This document shows, piece by piece, positions 38,625 through 47,240 of a stretch of 47,296 bases of DNA; position 1 is the first letter of the stretch; every line of letters begins with the position of its first letter. Made by a program: the position numbers and the translations under genes. This stretch comes from a virus. Below the pieces are notes generated by a model that was not told the origin of the DNA, did no database searches, and saw only the letters and a program-made list of their open reading frames with translations. Location: IMG/VR virus record IMGVR_UViG_3300046507_000149, positions 1 to 47,296 of that record; one strand, written 5' to 3'.

Positions 38625-39761
38625 TTAGATGCCGGTCATGCGATACACAGCGTACGGACGCTTCAGCAGCACGCCTGCCGTTGCGTTCGTATAGCCTTCG
38701 ACGTAGCCCTTCACCTTCTTTTCGACGCCCAACGTGAACATCTTCGTCGGAACAGCCTGAATGAAGGTGCGGTTGTCGTCCGTGCCGCTGTCCATCACCG
38801 CTTCCGCGTAGAAGTACAGAGCAGATGCGCCGCCGTTCGCGTCCGCCAGTTCCGGCGCGGTTTCGAAGCGCGCGTTCGCGTAATTCTTCTGCATGTACTC
38901 GTTGACCGAATACCCCAGTTCGGTCGGCGTGCCGAGATAATTCGTGTAGCCGTTCGGCAGACCAATCGTGATCGGATCACGATTCGACTTGATGCGGCCC
39001 ATCGAATTAACTTCGAGCGCGGTCATACCCTGCCGCAAGTCCGCGATGATTTCAAGCGTGGTTTTCAGCGACCACAACGGCGAACCGGCCGCACCGTTCG
39101 CGGCAGTCACGTACGCGGGCAAGTTCGGATCGTTCAGGAAACCGAACGTCCGGCCGCTGCCGTCGTTGTAACCGTAGAACGCGACGCGGTTGCGTTGGAT
39201 TTCGAGCGCTTCGCCGACTTGCACGCGCTTTTCGTCGGCGGACGCAACTTGCACGCTGCCGCTGCGCGCTTCTTCGAGCGGGGCAACCTGCAAGCCTGCT
39301 TCGAATCGGACGATGGTGCGATCTTCGAAATTCAGGTTCCACGACGTGAGCGCGATGTTGCCGCCGTCCGTGTACGGTTGCGCCGTGCCGAGCGGTTCAA
39401 GAATCTTCAGAACGACAGATTCATCTTTCCATTCACCGATGGTGGAAAGACCGACGAACTCATCTGCATTGCGAACCGCCGTGATGACGCGCACCAAGCC
39501 CGGCAGAAAGTTTTGCAGGAACTGCCACAGACCCGGAATGGAAGGCGGCGTCATGCCCGAAATGGGCGCGGGCGACAGACCGACGTCGTTCGAGTCCATC
39601 GCGTGTTGCAGCATTTCGCGGACTTGCTTTCCGTTCATGCCGCGCAAGTGAATGCCGTAACGTTCGAGTTGCTCGTAATGCTGAACGTCTGCCGCGTCCA
39701 TCACCATTTCCGTAATGGTGCGCGGGTCCAGACGCGAATATTGTGTTGATACAGCACGCAT
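38625..39761 (-). CDS. Major capsid protein (DUF2184), 378 aa
   Basis: Starts MRAVSTQYSR with AGGAGA. DUF2184-type HK97-fold capsid: FVGLSTIGEWKDESVVLKIL, EALEIQRNRVAFYGYNDG and the end VKGYVEGYTNATAGVLLKRP. Its own strong ribosome-binding site and a downstream terminator suit high expression. Confidence 0.9.
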   Translation of the reverse strand: MRAVSTQYSRLDPRTITEMVMDAADVQHYEQLERYGIHLRGMNGKQVREMLQHAMDSNDVGLSPAPISGMTPPSIPGLWQFLQNFLPGLVRVITAVRNADEFVGLSTIGEWKDESVVLKILEPLGTAQPYTDGGNIALTSWNLNFEDRTIVRFEAGLQVAPLEEARSGSVQVASADEKRVQVGEALEIQRNRVAFYGYNDGSGRTFGFLNDPNLPAYVTAANGAAGSPLWSLKTTLEIIADLRQGMTALEVNSMGRIKSNRDPITIGLPNGYTNYLGTPTELGYSVNEYMQKNYANARFETAPELADANGGASALYFYAEAVMDSGTDDNRTFIQAVPTKMFTLGVEKKVKGYVEGYTNATAGVLLKRPYAVYRMTGI

Positions 39762-39822
39762 GTTTGTTTCTCCTAAGTCTGAATGATCGATTTATTACGT
39801 GAGGCGTTCGCGTGCTGCGAAA

Positions 39823-40356
39823 TTACGGGGTCGTCGGACCGAGTGCGAGCGGGCCGGTCAAGCTGATCGTGCAAAGGCCGTTCGCGGTCGGTTGCGGAAG
39901 ATCGTTCACCATCGCACCGTGAATCTGCGTCGTGCCTGCCGGAAGTGCCGCACCCGGCGCGACCGATTGCAGAATGCCGGTAGCGTTCGCGAACACGACG
40001 TAATCACCGATATGCACGTTCGCGTTGCTCATCTGCGCGATAAACGCGTAGTCGGATTCCACGAATTCAGCTTCGACGTTGTTCGGAAGAACGACGGACG
40101 GCGCGAGCGGGCCGCCTGCCGCCGTACCCTTCGACACGTATTGCTTCGGGCTTGCCAGAAGGCCGTAGAACACGCCGGTTCCGCCTGCCGACACTGCGCC
40201 GCCCGTATTCGGTTGCGTGAATGCACGGCCAACGACGTTTTGCGTCGGATCGGTTGTCACGATGAAGCCGGGCTTAGCGCGGCGCGAGCCATGCTTGCGC
40301 GATTCACCGACGACGCCGAAGCCGTAGTCATATCGCACGGTAGTCTGCAAAGTCAT
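39823..40356 (-). CDS. Capsid decoration/cement-like protein, 177 aa
   Basis: Starts MTLQTTVRYD with AAGGAG. Glycine- and proline-rich beta protein (KPGFIVTTDPTQNVVGRAFT, GDYVVFANATGI) lying between scaffold and capsid genes, as decoration proteins do. Role inferred mainly from position. Confidence 0.7.
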   Translation of the reverse strand: MTLQTTVRYDYGFGVVGESRKHGSRRAKPGFIVTTDPTQNVVGRAFTQPNTGGAVSAGGTGVFYGLLASPKQYVSKGTAAGGPLAPSVVLPNNVEAEFVESDYAFIAQMSNANVHIGDYVVFANATGILQSVAPGAALPAGTTQIHGAMVNDLPQPTANGLCTISLTGPLALGPTTP

Positions 40357-40417
40357 TTTCTCTACTCCTTAGAAGGTATGTCTGATCGCTGCAACGCCGA
40401 AACCGGCGCGGCCTGAT

Positions 40418-41125
40418 TTACTTCTTGCCCTGTTCGAACTTCTGAAGGAACGCGGGCTTGTCTTTTGCGTCCATCGCGTGTTGCGCGCCGACGGTCGTCA
40501 GGGTGCGTTGCGTCGGCGGGGTGCGACCGTGCATCCACGCCTTCACTGCTGCGACTTCGTGACCCTTGGTGACGGGAATACCCGCTTCCTTCGCGACGTG
40601 TTCCGCAACTTCCTGTTCGCCCCAATCCTTGCCGTCCATCACCGAATCGAAATTGCCGATGAAGTGAGAAGCCTGTTCAGCCAGGCGCGCGCCGTTGCGA
40701 ACGTCCGCGAGTACGTCGCGAGCATCGGTGACGGGTTGCAGCTTCGACGTTGCGGCCTTCACTGCTTTCTGCACTTCCTGCGCGACGATCTTCGCAATGT
40801 CCGAAACGTCCATTGCCTTGTCGCCGGGCGTTGCGGCCGCTGCGGCCTTCTTTTTCTTTTCTTCGTCTTCTTCATCCACGACGATAGCTTCGTCGGGAAT
40901 GTCGGCTTCGGCCGCGCCGGACGCGACGACGCCAATCGACGCGATTTGCTCGATTACCGGTGCGGCCTGTTCGATGAGCGCCGACAGTTGTTCGAGTTCA
41001 CCAGCGGGCGCGCGTTCGCCTTCGGGCTTGTCCGCTTCGTCCTTCACGAATTGCAGCAGACCGGCGAGAACGTCGGACACGCGCTTGATACGCGGGGTCA
41101 TTTGAACGGGTTGCTTCTTAGCCAT
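40418..41125 (-). CDS. Possible internal-start scaffolding protein, 235 aa
   Basis: Inside the fusion gene, ATG 41125 (MAKKQPVQMT) is preceded by GGAG (41135-41138) with a 9-base gap, a near-ideal ribosome-binding site within coding sequence. Translation from here would give the helical C-terminal part alone, as lambda Nu3 is made from within gene C. The stronger production of scaffold than of protease is what assembly needs. Confidence 0.55.
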   Translation of the reverse strand: MAKKQPVQMTPRIKRVSDVLAGLLQFVKDEADKPEGERAPAGELEQLSALIEQAAPVIEQIASIGVVASGAAEADIPDEAIVVDEEDEEKKKKAAAAATPGDKAMDVSDIAKIVAQEVQKAVKAATSKLQPVTDARDVLADVRNGARLAEQASHFIGNFDSVMDGKDWGEQEVAEHVAKEAGIPVTKGHEVAAVKAWMHGRTPPTQRTLTTVGAQHAMDAKDKPAFLQKFEQGKK

Positions 41126-42061
41126 AATCCCATACTCCATAGAATCGGTTATAAAGGTAAATTCTTTTGCGTCCATCACGGCAATATCGGGTCCGCTCCG
41201 ACCATCATTAACGGACGCTAGATGATTGCCCCGCATCGTGCGCTGAACATAAGTATAAGGCATGCCGTTGTACTCGCCCGGCGCATACTCGAAACGGCAA
41301 CGATAACCAAGCGACAATTCGCGCTTCGTCTGAATGCGATCTTCATGCGTGGCTGTCCACACCTTCAGATTGCCCTTCATCTGTTTATCTTCAGGGTCGT
41401 AATAAATCCGCTCACCGATCACGCCTTCAATCGGTTTTGCTTCGACCGGCGTCAAGTCGTCACCCTGTCCCAACATCACATGATCATCGATCCACGGTAG
41501 CAGGCGGAACGAACCCGACTCCACGGCTTCGATAACTTCTTCTTCCGGCCGGAACACGTTGTAAAACGCGTTCGGGTCCGGCGCACCCTTGATGCGTTTG
41601 CCGAGATACGGGAACACGCCCACGGCCATAATCGGGTTATCGTCAATTTCCAACCATCCGTTAATGTCGCGCTCGCGCTCGTCCATCGCTACGCCGTCCG
41701 CAAGCGCTGCGCCGATGATATGCGACGTTGCTGCGAACAGCGGCGCGGGCAAGCCTGCCGGGTCGAACCAACCGTAGCCCGTGTGTTCGTGATTCAGGCA
41801 AACGGGAAACTGTTCGCAGCGTGCAGCGTACGCGCGGAAGTTCTCGTATTGACCGACGATGCGCAACGGCATCAACGGAACGTATCCGGTTTCTTCCATC
41901 GTTTCGCGGCGCGCAGCTTCGTCGCTCGACTCGCCTTCTTCGATGCTGCCTGCCGGTAGACCCCATGCGCCGCACGGTCGGCATAGCAACAGCACGCGCC
42001 CCTGCGGATTGATGAACACAATGCCCGATGCGGGCGCTTCGTTCAGTTCATTCGTCGTCAT
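40418..42061 (-). CDS. Nudix hydrolase fused to DUF2213 prohead protease and scaffold, 547 aa
   Basis: Three regions in one frame. Residues 12-130 are a Nudix domain: GSIEEGESSDEAARRETMEE with the following TG reproduces the GX5EX7REUXEEXGU box. Residues 140-330 are the DUF2213 head protease, with candidate catalytic residues in DDHVML (His), KRELSLGY (Ser) and GNHLA (His). Residues 330-547 are helical and charged (EEDEEKKKK), like a scaffold. Starts MTTNELNEAP at 42061, overlapping the upstream gene by 14 bases; the open frame to 42160 lies over that gene. A Nudix domain on a capsid protease is unexpected. Confidence 0.85.
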   Translation of the reverse strand: MTTNELNEAPASGIVFINPQGRVLLLCRPCGAWGLPAGSIEEGESSDEAARRETMEETGYVPLMPLRIVGQYENFRAYAARCEQFPVCLNHEHTGYGWFDPAGLPAPLFAATSHIIGAALADGVAMDERERDINGWLEIDDNPIMAVGVFPYLGKRIKGAPDPNAFYNVFRPEEEVIEAVESGSFRLLPWIDDHVMLGQGDDLTPVEAKPIEGVIGERIYYDPEDKQMKGNLKVWTATHEDRIQTKRELSLGYRCRFEYAPGEYNGMPYTYVQRTMRGNHLASVNDGRSGPDIAVMDAKEFTFITDSMEYGIMAKKQPVQMTPRIKRVSDVLAGLLQFVKDEADKPEGERAPAGELEQLSALIEQAAPVIEQIASIGVVASGAAEADIPDEAIVVDEEDEEKKKKAAAAATPGDKAMDVSDIAKIVAQEVQKAVKAATSKLQPVTDARDVLADVRNGARLAEQASHFIGNFDSVMDGKDWGEQEVAEHVAKEAGIPVTKGHEVAAVKAWMHGRTPPTQRTLTTVGAQHAMDAKDKPAFLQKFEQGKK

Positions 42062-42950
42062 CGTGATAACCCTTCGGTAAAGTGAAAACAGGTCGCATCG
42101 TACAGCGGCAGAACGGCGCTTGCCCAGGTATGCCGCGTTCGCCCTTGCCCGGTCCGTCAAGATGAGGCAGATAGTTTTCCGCTTCCGGGTCGAAGCTGAA
42201 TATTTTACCGTTCAGCACGTCGCGATGATATTCGCGTGGATGGTTCGAGCCGCCGCCGTGTATCCATTCAAACTCATTGAGCCCGGCTGACTGCATGCGC
42301 CCCTTGTTGATGCCGTTAAACGCCTTACGCGTCTGATCCATCGCGACATTCTTCGCCCAATTGCGTACGGCGACTTCCCGTTTCTCGAACGCCGGTATCA
42401 GGTCCGCAAGCCCGTTGCCGTTCTGAATCGAGCGCATCACGTCGCCCTGCATCTGTTCGAAGTACTTCGACGGTACGCGCTTTATCAGCGCTACGTTTTC
42501 CTTGATGCTTGCATCGAGAATATCGCGCAGTTCGCCGCTGATCGCGGAAACGTCCAACGTAACATCGCCGCTCAACTCCTTAAGCGAAATGCCTAGTTTC
42601 TTTTCGCTGTTGTCGGCGGTTTCATCGATCATGCTCAACGCCGTTTCACTGGCGACACGCCCGAACGCCTGTTCCCACTTTCGTTGCAACGCGTTGAAAA
42701 CGATTTGCACCTGATTTGCCGGGCTCGCATCCATCACGGCGTCATCGGGTACGCCGTTCTCGCGCAGACACGCCAACACTTCGCGGCGCGCTTCTGCGGT
42801 CATCTTGTCGATAAGCCGCGTCATGCGCTGCGCGTAGCGTGTCGCAATGGTTTCGCTGACGTACAGCGGTTCACCCTTTACGAGTGGAACCTTGAACCGG
42901 TCAACCCATTCTTTGCGCTTTTTGACAATGCGAACTTTACGGGCGGGCAT
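42048..42950 (-). CDS. Mu gpF-like head morphogenesis protein, 300 aa
   Basis: Minor head protein that acts with the portal. The C-terminal third is typical of the Phage_Mu_F family: VAMDQTRKAFNGINKGRMQ, FEWIHGGGSNHPREYHRDVL and GQAPFCRCTMRPVF. The N-terminus is basic. Follows the portal stop by three bases. Confidence 0.88.
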   Translation of the reverse strand: MPARKVRIVKKRKEWVDRFKVPLVKGEPLYVSETIATRYAQRMTRLIDKMTAEARREVLACLRENGVPDDAVMDASPANQVQIVFNALQRKWEQAFGRVASETALSMIDETADNSEKKLGISLKELSGDVTLDVSAISGELRDILDASIKENVALIKRVPSKYFEQMQGDVMRSIQNGNGLADLIPAFEKREVAVRNWAKNVAMDQTRKAFNGINKGRMQSAGLNEFEWIHGGGSNHPREYHRDVLNGKIFSFDPEAENYLPHLDGPGKGERGIPGQAPFCRCTMRPVFTLPKGYHDDDE

Positions 42951-42953
42951 AAC

Positions 42954-44561
42954 TTAATCTTCCCGTGCCGAATCATCACCGCTGCCAGGCGTGCCGGGTC
43001 CGCCTTCCGCCGCAGCACCGAACATGTCAGAAGGTGAAGGGCTATCTTCAATCTTCCGCACGGGCTCACCGTTACCGTCAACATCATCTTCTCCTTCTGC
43101 GCGTTCGGCGGGCGTGATGCCCGTTAGGCCCATCGTCGGATCGTTGCGAACGACTTCGTTAATGTCCACGGCATCAACCGCGCCCATGTCAAAAATCAGT
43201 TTGAACGTCTGCGCCTTTTTGAAGTTCGTATCGGCGCGTTCAGATTCGGTCGGAGCATCGAGCGGGTTAAATTCGACGGCGACGGTAACGGGTTGCCGAA
43301 GATGCGATTTGACGACTAGCGCATGATGCCGGTCGATCATTGGGCGCATATCGTCCTGCGTCGATTCGCATTCTTCGTGGTAGCTCGATTCTTCGTAGTC
43401 GCCCGTGCTGTTAAAGCCGGTCGGAACGGTCCCCATCAGCTTAGTGGCGGGCGTGCGCGCGATTGCCGACACAAGCTGATACTGATTCATGATGATTTTG
43501 TCGAGATCGCTTAGCGCCGTGTCGATCTGCTCGATATCTTCGCCTTCCTTGTCGATCACGCGCACTTGGAAATTATCGCGTAGATTCATCCACCAGTTCA
43601 GCGTTTTGTCGAAGTCTTTTTTGTTCGCCATGACTTTTGCTGCGTCCACCTTCATGATGGTGGAGCGCTTCGTCATGGCAAGCATTGGCCCTTCGTTCGC
43701 CGTGCGTTCCGCCGCGTACACGCGTTCCATGATCTGTTGCGGAAGGGACACGCCGCCGTAGATGTACGAGGGCTTCATAAAGTCCATCACTTCATCGTTG
43801 ATGTAAACGCACAGGTGCGAACGATGGTACTTGCGGTTGTTGATGAGCCAGTAGGTCGGTTCGTAGAAGTGAGGCGATACCGGGTTGCTCGATGATTCGG
43901 CGTCGAGCATCGGCGCGCACCAGTACGGATCAACCTGAACGACGCCCTTGTATGCGCCCGGCAGAACGCCGTTAATGTTGAACGGCTTTTCGTAATAAAG
44001 CGGGTCCGGCGAATCGACGCGGAACAGCGCAATGCGAATGCCGAAAATACGCCCCTTGCGAATGAACTGCACCGCGTGCTTTTTGATGGCGTACGCACGG
44101 TCGTATGCTTCGATGAACTTCGCGGCCTTCGGGTCGAGTTCGTTTCCATCGCCGCCGATGATCTTGTAGCCCTTGCGCATCGAGTCGCGCGGCATCTGCG
44201 AACAGGCTTTATTGACTAGCCAGTTCTGCGCGACGATTGCGCACATTTGATGCCCGATGAACGCTTGCTGTGCGTACCAAAGGCTAATTCCTTCCGACAT
44301 GTTCGCGCCGGGAAAAGAATTAAACAACGCGTCGCCGTCGTCGTAATCGCCGTCCATTGCCACGCCTTCAACGGGCGCGGGCGCTTTCGGCAAGCGCGAT
44401 AGTGCTTCGGCCTGAATGGCCGTAACGATTTCCTGTATGCGCTGCGCGCGGTCGTCGGACGGATCACGGTCGATGTTATGCGTGCTGAAAATACCGCTGC
44501 GCGCCGGAACTCCGACAGACTGTGACGTGTTTTGCTCTTTTTTGCGGAACGGCCAAACCAT
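42954..44561 (-). CDS. Portal protein (DUF1073), 535 aa
   Basis: Dodecameric portal of the DUF1073 type: AQQAFIGHQMCAIVAQNWLV, CSQMPRDSMRKGYKI, PSYIYGGVSLPQQIMERVYA and LMGTVPTGFNSTGDYEESSY. I choose ATG 44561 (MVWPFRKK) because GGGG lies six bases before it. ATG 44573 is four codons upstream and its only AGGGG is locked in the terminator stem. First gene of the head operon. Confidence 0.88.
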   Translation of the reverse strand: MVWPFRKKEQNTSQSVGVPARSGIFSTHNIDRDPSDDRAQRIQEIVTAIQAEALSRLPKAPAPVEGVAMDGDYDDGDALFNSFPGANMSEGISLWYAQQAFIGHQMCAIVAQNWLVNKACSQMPRDSMRKGYKIIGGDGNELDPKAAKFIEAYDRAYAIKKHAVQFIRKGRIFGIRIALFRVDSPDPLYYEKPFNINGVLPGAYKGVVQVDPYWCAPMLDAESSSNPVSPHFYEPTYWLINNRKYHRSHLCVYINDEVMDFMKPSYIYGGVSLPQQIMERVYAAERTANEGPMLAMTKRSTIMKVDAAKVMANKKDFDKTLNWWMNLRDNFQVRVIDKEGEDIEQIDTALSDLDKIIMNQYQLVSAIARTPATKLMGTVPTGFNSTGDYEESSYHEECESTQDDMRPMIDRHHALVVKSHLRQPVTVAVEFNPLDAPTESERADTNFKKAQTFKLIFDMGAVDAVDINEVVRNDPTMGLTGITPAERAEGEDDVDGNGEPVRKIEDSPSPSDMFGAAAEGGPGTPGSGDDSARED

Positions 44562-44571
44562 AGCGGACCCC

Positions 44572-44611
44572 ATAAATTAAAAATCCCCTACATGATACAG
44601 CGTAGGGGATT
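44572..44611 (-). terminator. Rho-independent terminator before the portal gene
   Basis: AATCCCCTAC (44582-44591) with GTAGGGGATT (44602-44611), followed on the minus strand by TTTAATTT. It ends the unit 45134 to 44633 and leaves no obvious promoter for the portal gene, so head genes may depend on antitermination or leakage. Confidence 0.82.
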
Positions 44612-44632
44612 CGGGGTCGGACTGGCGGGGCG

Positions 44633-44815
44633 TTACGCGGTTCGTTCCACGTACACGCCATGCGGACAATACGATTCGCCAACTTGCATACTAGCGATCA
44701 TATCGAATTCATCTTCGCTCCAATCCGTCATATGTTCGACGGCTTGTAGCGAAAGGTTCGTGTCAGTGCGATACACGACATTGCCGCTTCGATCTTGCAT
44801 TTTGTAGCGTCGCAT
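44633..44815 (-). CDS. Hypothetical protein, 60 aa
   Basis: Starts MRRYKMQDRS at 44815 with GGAG nine bases upstream; the in-frame ATG at 44830 lacks spacing for a ribosome-binding site. Acidic C-terminal half (SEDEFDMIASM). Unknown. Last gene before the terminator. Confidence 0.68.
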   Translation of the reverse strand: MRRYKMQDRSGNVVYRTDTNLSLQAVEHMTDWSEDEFDMIASMQVGESYCPHGVYVERTA

Positions 44816-44819
44816 GGCG

Positions 44820-45134
44820 TTATTCTCCATATCCTGGGTTCGTGCTGAAGCGCGACGACGGCAAATACTCTGCGCCGCCCTTGCCGTCCGTAAGCATGAT
44901 GCGTCGATGCGTGGCGAACGTCCAGCACCCTGTGCGGATCGTGCGGCCTTCCGGCGTTTCCATGTGCCACCAGTAGAAACCGGAGAACGGGCACGGTTGC
45001 ATGCTCAACGCCAGAATCGCGCCGTCAGCCTTGCGCGCGAACGCGATATCGTTTGACTGAACTTGCGCTTGTGCGCATGAGTGCATGCCGAGTAACGCGC
45101 CGCATGCGATTGCCGCCGACAGAATAAATTTCAT
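44820..45134 (-). CDS. Secreted/periplasmic protein, 104 aa
   Basis: Starts MKFILSAAIA with AGGGG. A Sec signal peptide of about 24 residues ends in AQAQ, a fair signal-peptidase I site. The mature part of about 80 residues has cysteines (CPF, GCW) that could form a disulphide, and Trp/Tyr-rich strands. It has its own promoter, so it may be a separately expressed accessory gene (for example periplasmic exclusion). That role is speculation. Confidence 0.78.
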   Translation of the reverse strand: MKFILSAAIACGALLGMHSCAQAQVQSNDIAFARKADGAILALSMQPCPFSGFYWWHMETPEGRTIRTGCWTFATHRRIMLTDGKGGAEYLPSSRFSTNPGYGE

Positions 45135-45166
45135 CGCGAACCCCTTCGTTTGTTGGTAACGAAAAG

Positions 45167-45195
45167 ATATTATCGAACGGGCCGCGACGTGTCAA
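45167..45195 (-). promoter_or_regulatory. Strong leftward sigma-70 promoter
   Basis: Perfect -35 TTGACA (45190-45195, minus strand), 17-base spacer, -10 TAATAT (45167-45172) inside GATAATATC. It is the best consensus promoter in the window. Transcripts begin just before the secreted-protein gene (start 45134). The -35 overlaps the stop codon of terL. Confidence 0.85.
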
Positions 45196-46793
45196 CCGAA
45201 AATACCGCGACGCGCCTGCGACGGCGAATACAGAATCATGATCGAATCGGAGTAGTTCGGGGAAACCATGCCATCAGGTTTCTTTTCAATCATGATCTTG
45301 CCGGACGTTGCGGGCTTGTAGATCGGCTGATGTAGCTCCATCCGAATCTTTTGCAGGTCCGGCAAAGCTGACGACAACGAGATAATTTCTTCGGGGTCAA
45401 CAACGATTTTTTCCACCACGGCCCGGTACGTGTTCTCGAAGCGTGTCCGCAACGCCCAATAATCCTGTGCCTTGCGGTTCTGGAAGAAGTTTTCGTTCGT
45501 CACGCCCCGATAGCCGCCCGGCACCTGTTTATTCTTGTCGCGCACTTCACCGGACCCGCGAAACGCTACGGCGTCAATCTTCGGCAGTGCGGCGCGGTCC
45601 GGTAGATTGTTGATCGCCTCGTTGTCGCCGCGTACGCCAACACCCAGGCCGTCCGAATCGTACTGATACGCGTCAACACCCAACGATACGCAGATGTTGT
45701 TCACGCGCATTGTCGTTCCGTAGATGTTCGAGCCCTTCCCGCTCCATTGTTCCGCGTAGTCAAGCAAGATGCCGATGCGTGACGTGAAGGCGTTCATATC
45801 CTTGCCTTCGTCGGCAACGTCGAGCGCAGCGAACCGCGAACCCGTGACGTTCAGACCCAACTTCACATGCGCATCAACAGCCGCATCGATCCATTCAAGC
45901 GGGATAAGCACGCCTTCCGCCGATGCGCTGTAATCGATATCGATTTCTTGCGCGACGACGAGTGCGTTAAATTTCGCCCGTTGCTTTTCATACCATTCCT
46001 GATCCTTGCGCGGGTCTGCCGTCCAGTGCATCGTTTTAACGCGCACACGCCCGCTATGGCGCTTCTCTGCAAACGAGTTCGCCATACCGTTGACGCTCGA
46101 TATATCGATTCGGCAATTCGTCGTTGCAGACAGCGACGTTTCGACAGCTTGCGGATTTTCCAGGTGGGCGGCTTCGTCCACGAAGTACCACGACGCGCGG
46201 CCGCCCCGCCCGATGTTCTTGCCGCCTTCGCCGCGTATCACTGAGCCCGTTTCAGGGATCATGATACGCATGTGCGACGAGTGCGTATGGTTGAACAGGT
46301 TCCATCCGGCGCGGAACTCAGGCGGGAGATTTTGCAGGAAGAAGCGCACCTTAAAGAAGATGCTGTCAGGGTCGCCCGCCTTGTCTACTAAATCCTCTTT
46401 GCGCGAACCGAAGCCCGCGACGAAGCCTTGATGCGTGACTGCCACCGCACCGGACAGCGACGCCGCGCACCACGTTAGCCCCATGTCGCGAGACTTGTCG
46501 GATAGCCCATTTTCGCGGTCGCGCCAACATTCGAGAACCCATTGCATCCATTCGAGTTGCGCGGGGAACGGGATAAAAGGCATTATCGGAGAACGCCCCA
46601 TGTTCACGTCGATACGCGGATCGAACGTCATCCCCCAATCTTGAACCATGTCGATAGGGTTGTTTTTGTAATGCTCTTTGACTGCTGCGAGCAACCCAGG
46701 GTCGCGGCGCAAGGCGGCGAGTTTGTCCACGCGCCATTGCAGCACGGCGTTATAGTCCGGGTTTTTGAAGTCGAGCGGGAGAGGATAAGGCAT
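45192..46793 (-). CDS. terL: Terminase large subunit, 533 aa
   Basis: ATP-driven packaging motor and nuclease. ATPase: Walker A-like SDKSRDMGLTW (98-108), Walker B WYFVDEAAH (202-210). The nuclease Asp residues are D325 and D328 (LDVADEG), D379 and D381 (YDSDG) and D516 (NYSDS). Starts MPYPLPLDFK at 46793. No Shine-Dalgarno is seen, and a hairpin lies three bases upstream. A circular assembly suits headful packaging, but the cutting mode is not shown by the sequence. Confidence 0.94.
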   Translation of the reverse strand: MPYPLPLDFKNPDYNAVLQWRVDKLAALRRDPGLLAAVKEHYKNNPIDMVQDWGMTFDPRIDVNMGRSPIMPFIPFPAQLEWMQWVLECWRDRENGLSDKSRDMGLTWCAASLSGAVAVTHQGFVAGFGSRKEDLVDKAGDPDSIFFKVRFFLQNLPPEFRAGWNLFNHTHSSHMRIMIPETGSVIRGEGGKNIGRGGRASWYFVDEAAHLENPQAVETSLSATTNCRIDISSVNGMANSFAEKRHSGRVRVKTMHWTADPRKDQEWYEKQRAKFNALVVAQEIDIDYSASAEGVLIPLEWIDAAVDAHVKLGLNVTGSRFAALDVADEGKDMNAFTSRIGILLDYAEQWSGKGSNIYGTTMRVNNICVSLGVDAYQYDSDGLGVGVRGDNEAINNLPDRAALPKIDAVAFRGSGEVRDKNKQVPGGYRGVTNENFFQNRKAQDYWALRTRFENTYRAVVEKIVVDPEEIISLSSALPDLQKIRMELHQPIYKPATSGKIMIEKKPDGMVSPNYSDSIMILYSPSQARRGIFG

Positions 46794-46796
46794 GGC

Positions 46797-46828
46797 GGTT
46801 AGTCGGATATGGTCCGATCATTCTAACC
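46797..46828 (-). promoter_or_regulatory. Hairpin directly upstream of terL
   Basis: On the transcript, GGTTAG pairs with CTAACC (46823-46828 with 46797-46802) and inside it TCGGA with TCCGA (46813-46817 with 46803-46807). The structure fills the place where a ribosome-binding site should be, three bases before the ATG, so it may control terL translation. Confidence 0.6.
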
Positions 46829-46829
46829 G

Positions 46830-46864
46830 CTGAAAAGAAAACGCCCCGTCGAGTGCGGGGCGTT
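46830..46864 (-). terminator. Rho-independent terminator, leftward
   Basis: AACGCCCCG (46840-46848) pairs with CGGGGCGTT (46856-46864), followed on the minus strand by TTTTCTTTT. It separates the zinc-ribbon gene from terL. Confidence 0.87.
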
Positions 46865-46883
46865 GGGTGTGCTGTGGTGCGGG

Positions 46884-47240
46884 TTATGCGAAAATTTCCG
46901 CGCGCTTTTCGTCGGCTTTAGCACGTTCGATAGCGCAAGATTCTTTAAATGCTTTGCCGACAAGTCCAGCTTTCATTGCGCGAGTCTTTGCCACTTCGTA
47001 TTGCAGCGCTTCGACCGTCGCGTTGTAAATCTTTTCCTTACGTGCCTTTTCGGCGGCGTCGCGGTCTGCTGCTTCCTTCGTCGCCTGCGCTGCTGTGCGC
47101 CCGGTCCACTTTGTTACGCACGTTGAACCGTAATGCAGAACTTCGCCGTCAACATCAACAGCAAACGTGAACTTAATATTCGTTTTACCGCAACAATCGC
47201 AAGTATTAACTGCGTCATCCGTGCCGAGAATCTTTTGCAT
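46884..47240 (-). CDS. Zinc-ribbon protein with basic helical tail, 118 aa
   Basis: Starts MQKILGTDDA at 47240 behind CCGGAG. CDCC (residues 14-17) and a later Cys in HYGSTCVTKW form a treble-clef-like zinc site, found in many small phage and plasmid proteins. From residue 50 on it is a long charged helix. Single-gene unit with its own promoter and terminator. This is the complete copy of the gene cut at the left edge of the window. Function unknown. Confidence 0.8.
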   Translation of the reverse strand: MQKILGTDDAVNTCDCCGKTNIKFTFAVDVDGEVLHYGSTCVTKWTGRTAAQATKEAADRDAAEKARKEKIYNATVEALQYEVAKTRAMKAGLVGKAFKESCAIERAKADEKRAEIFA

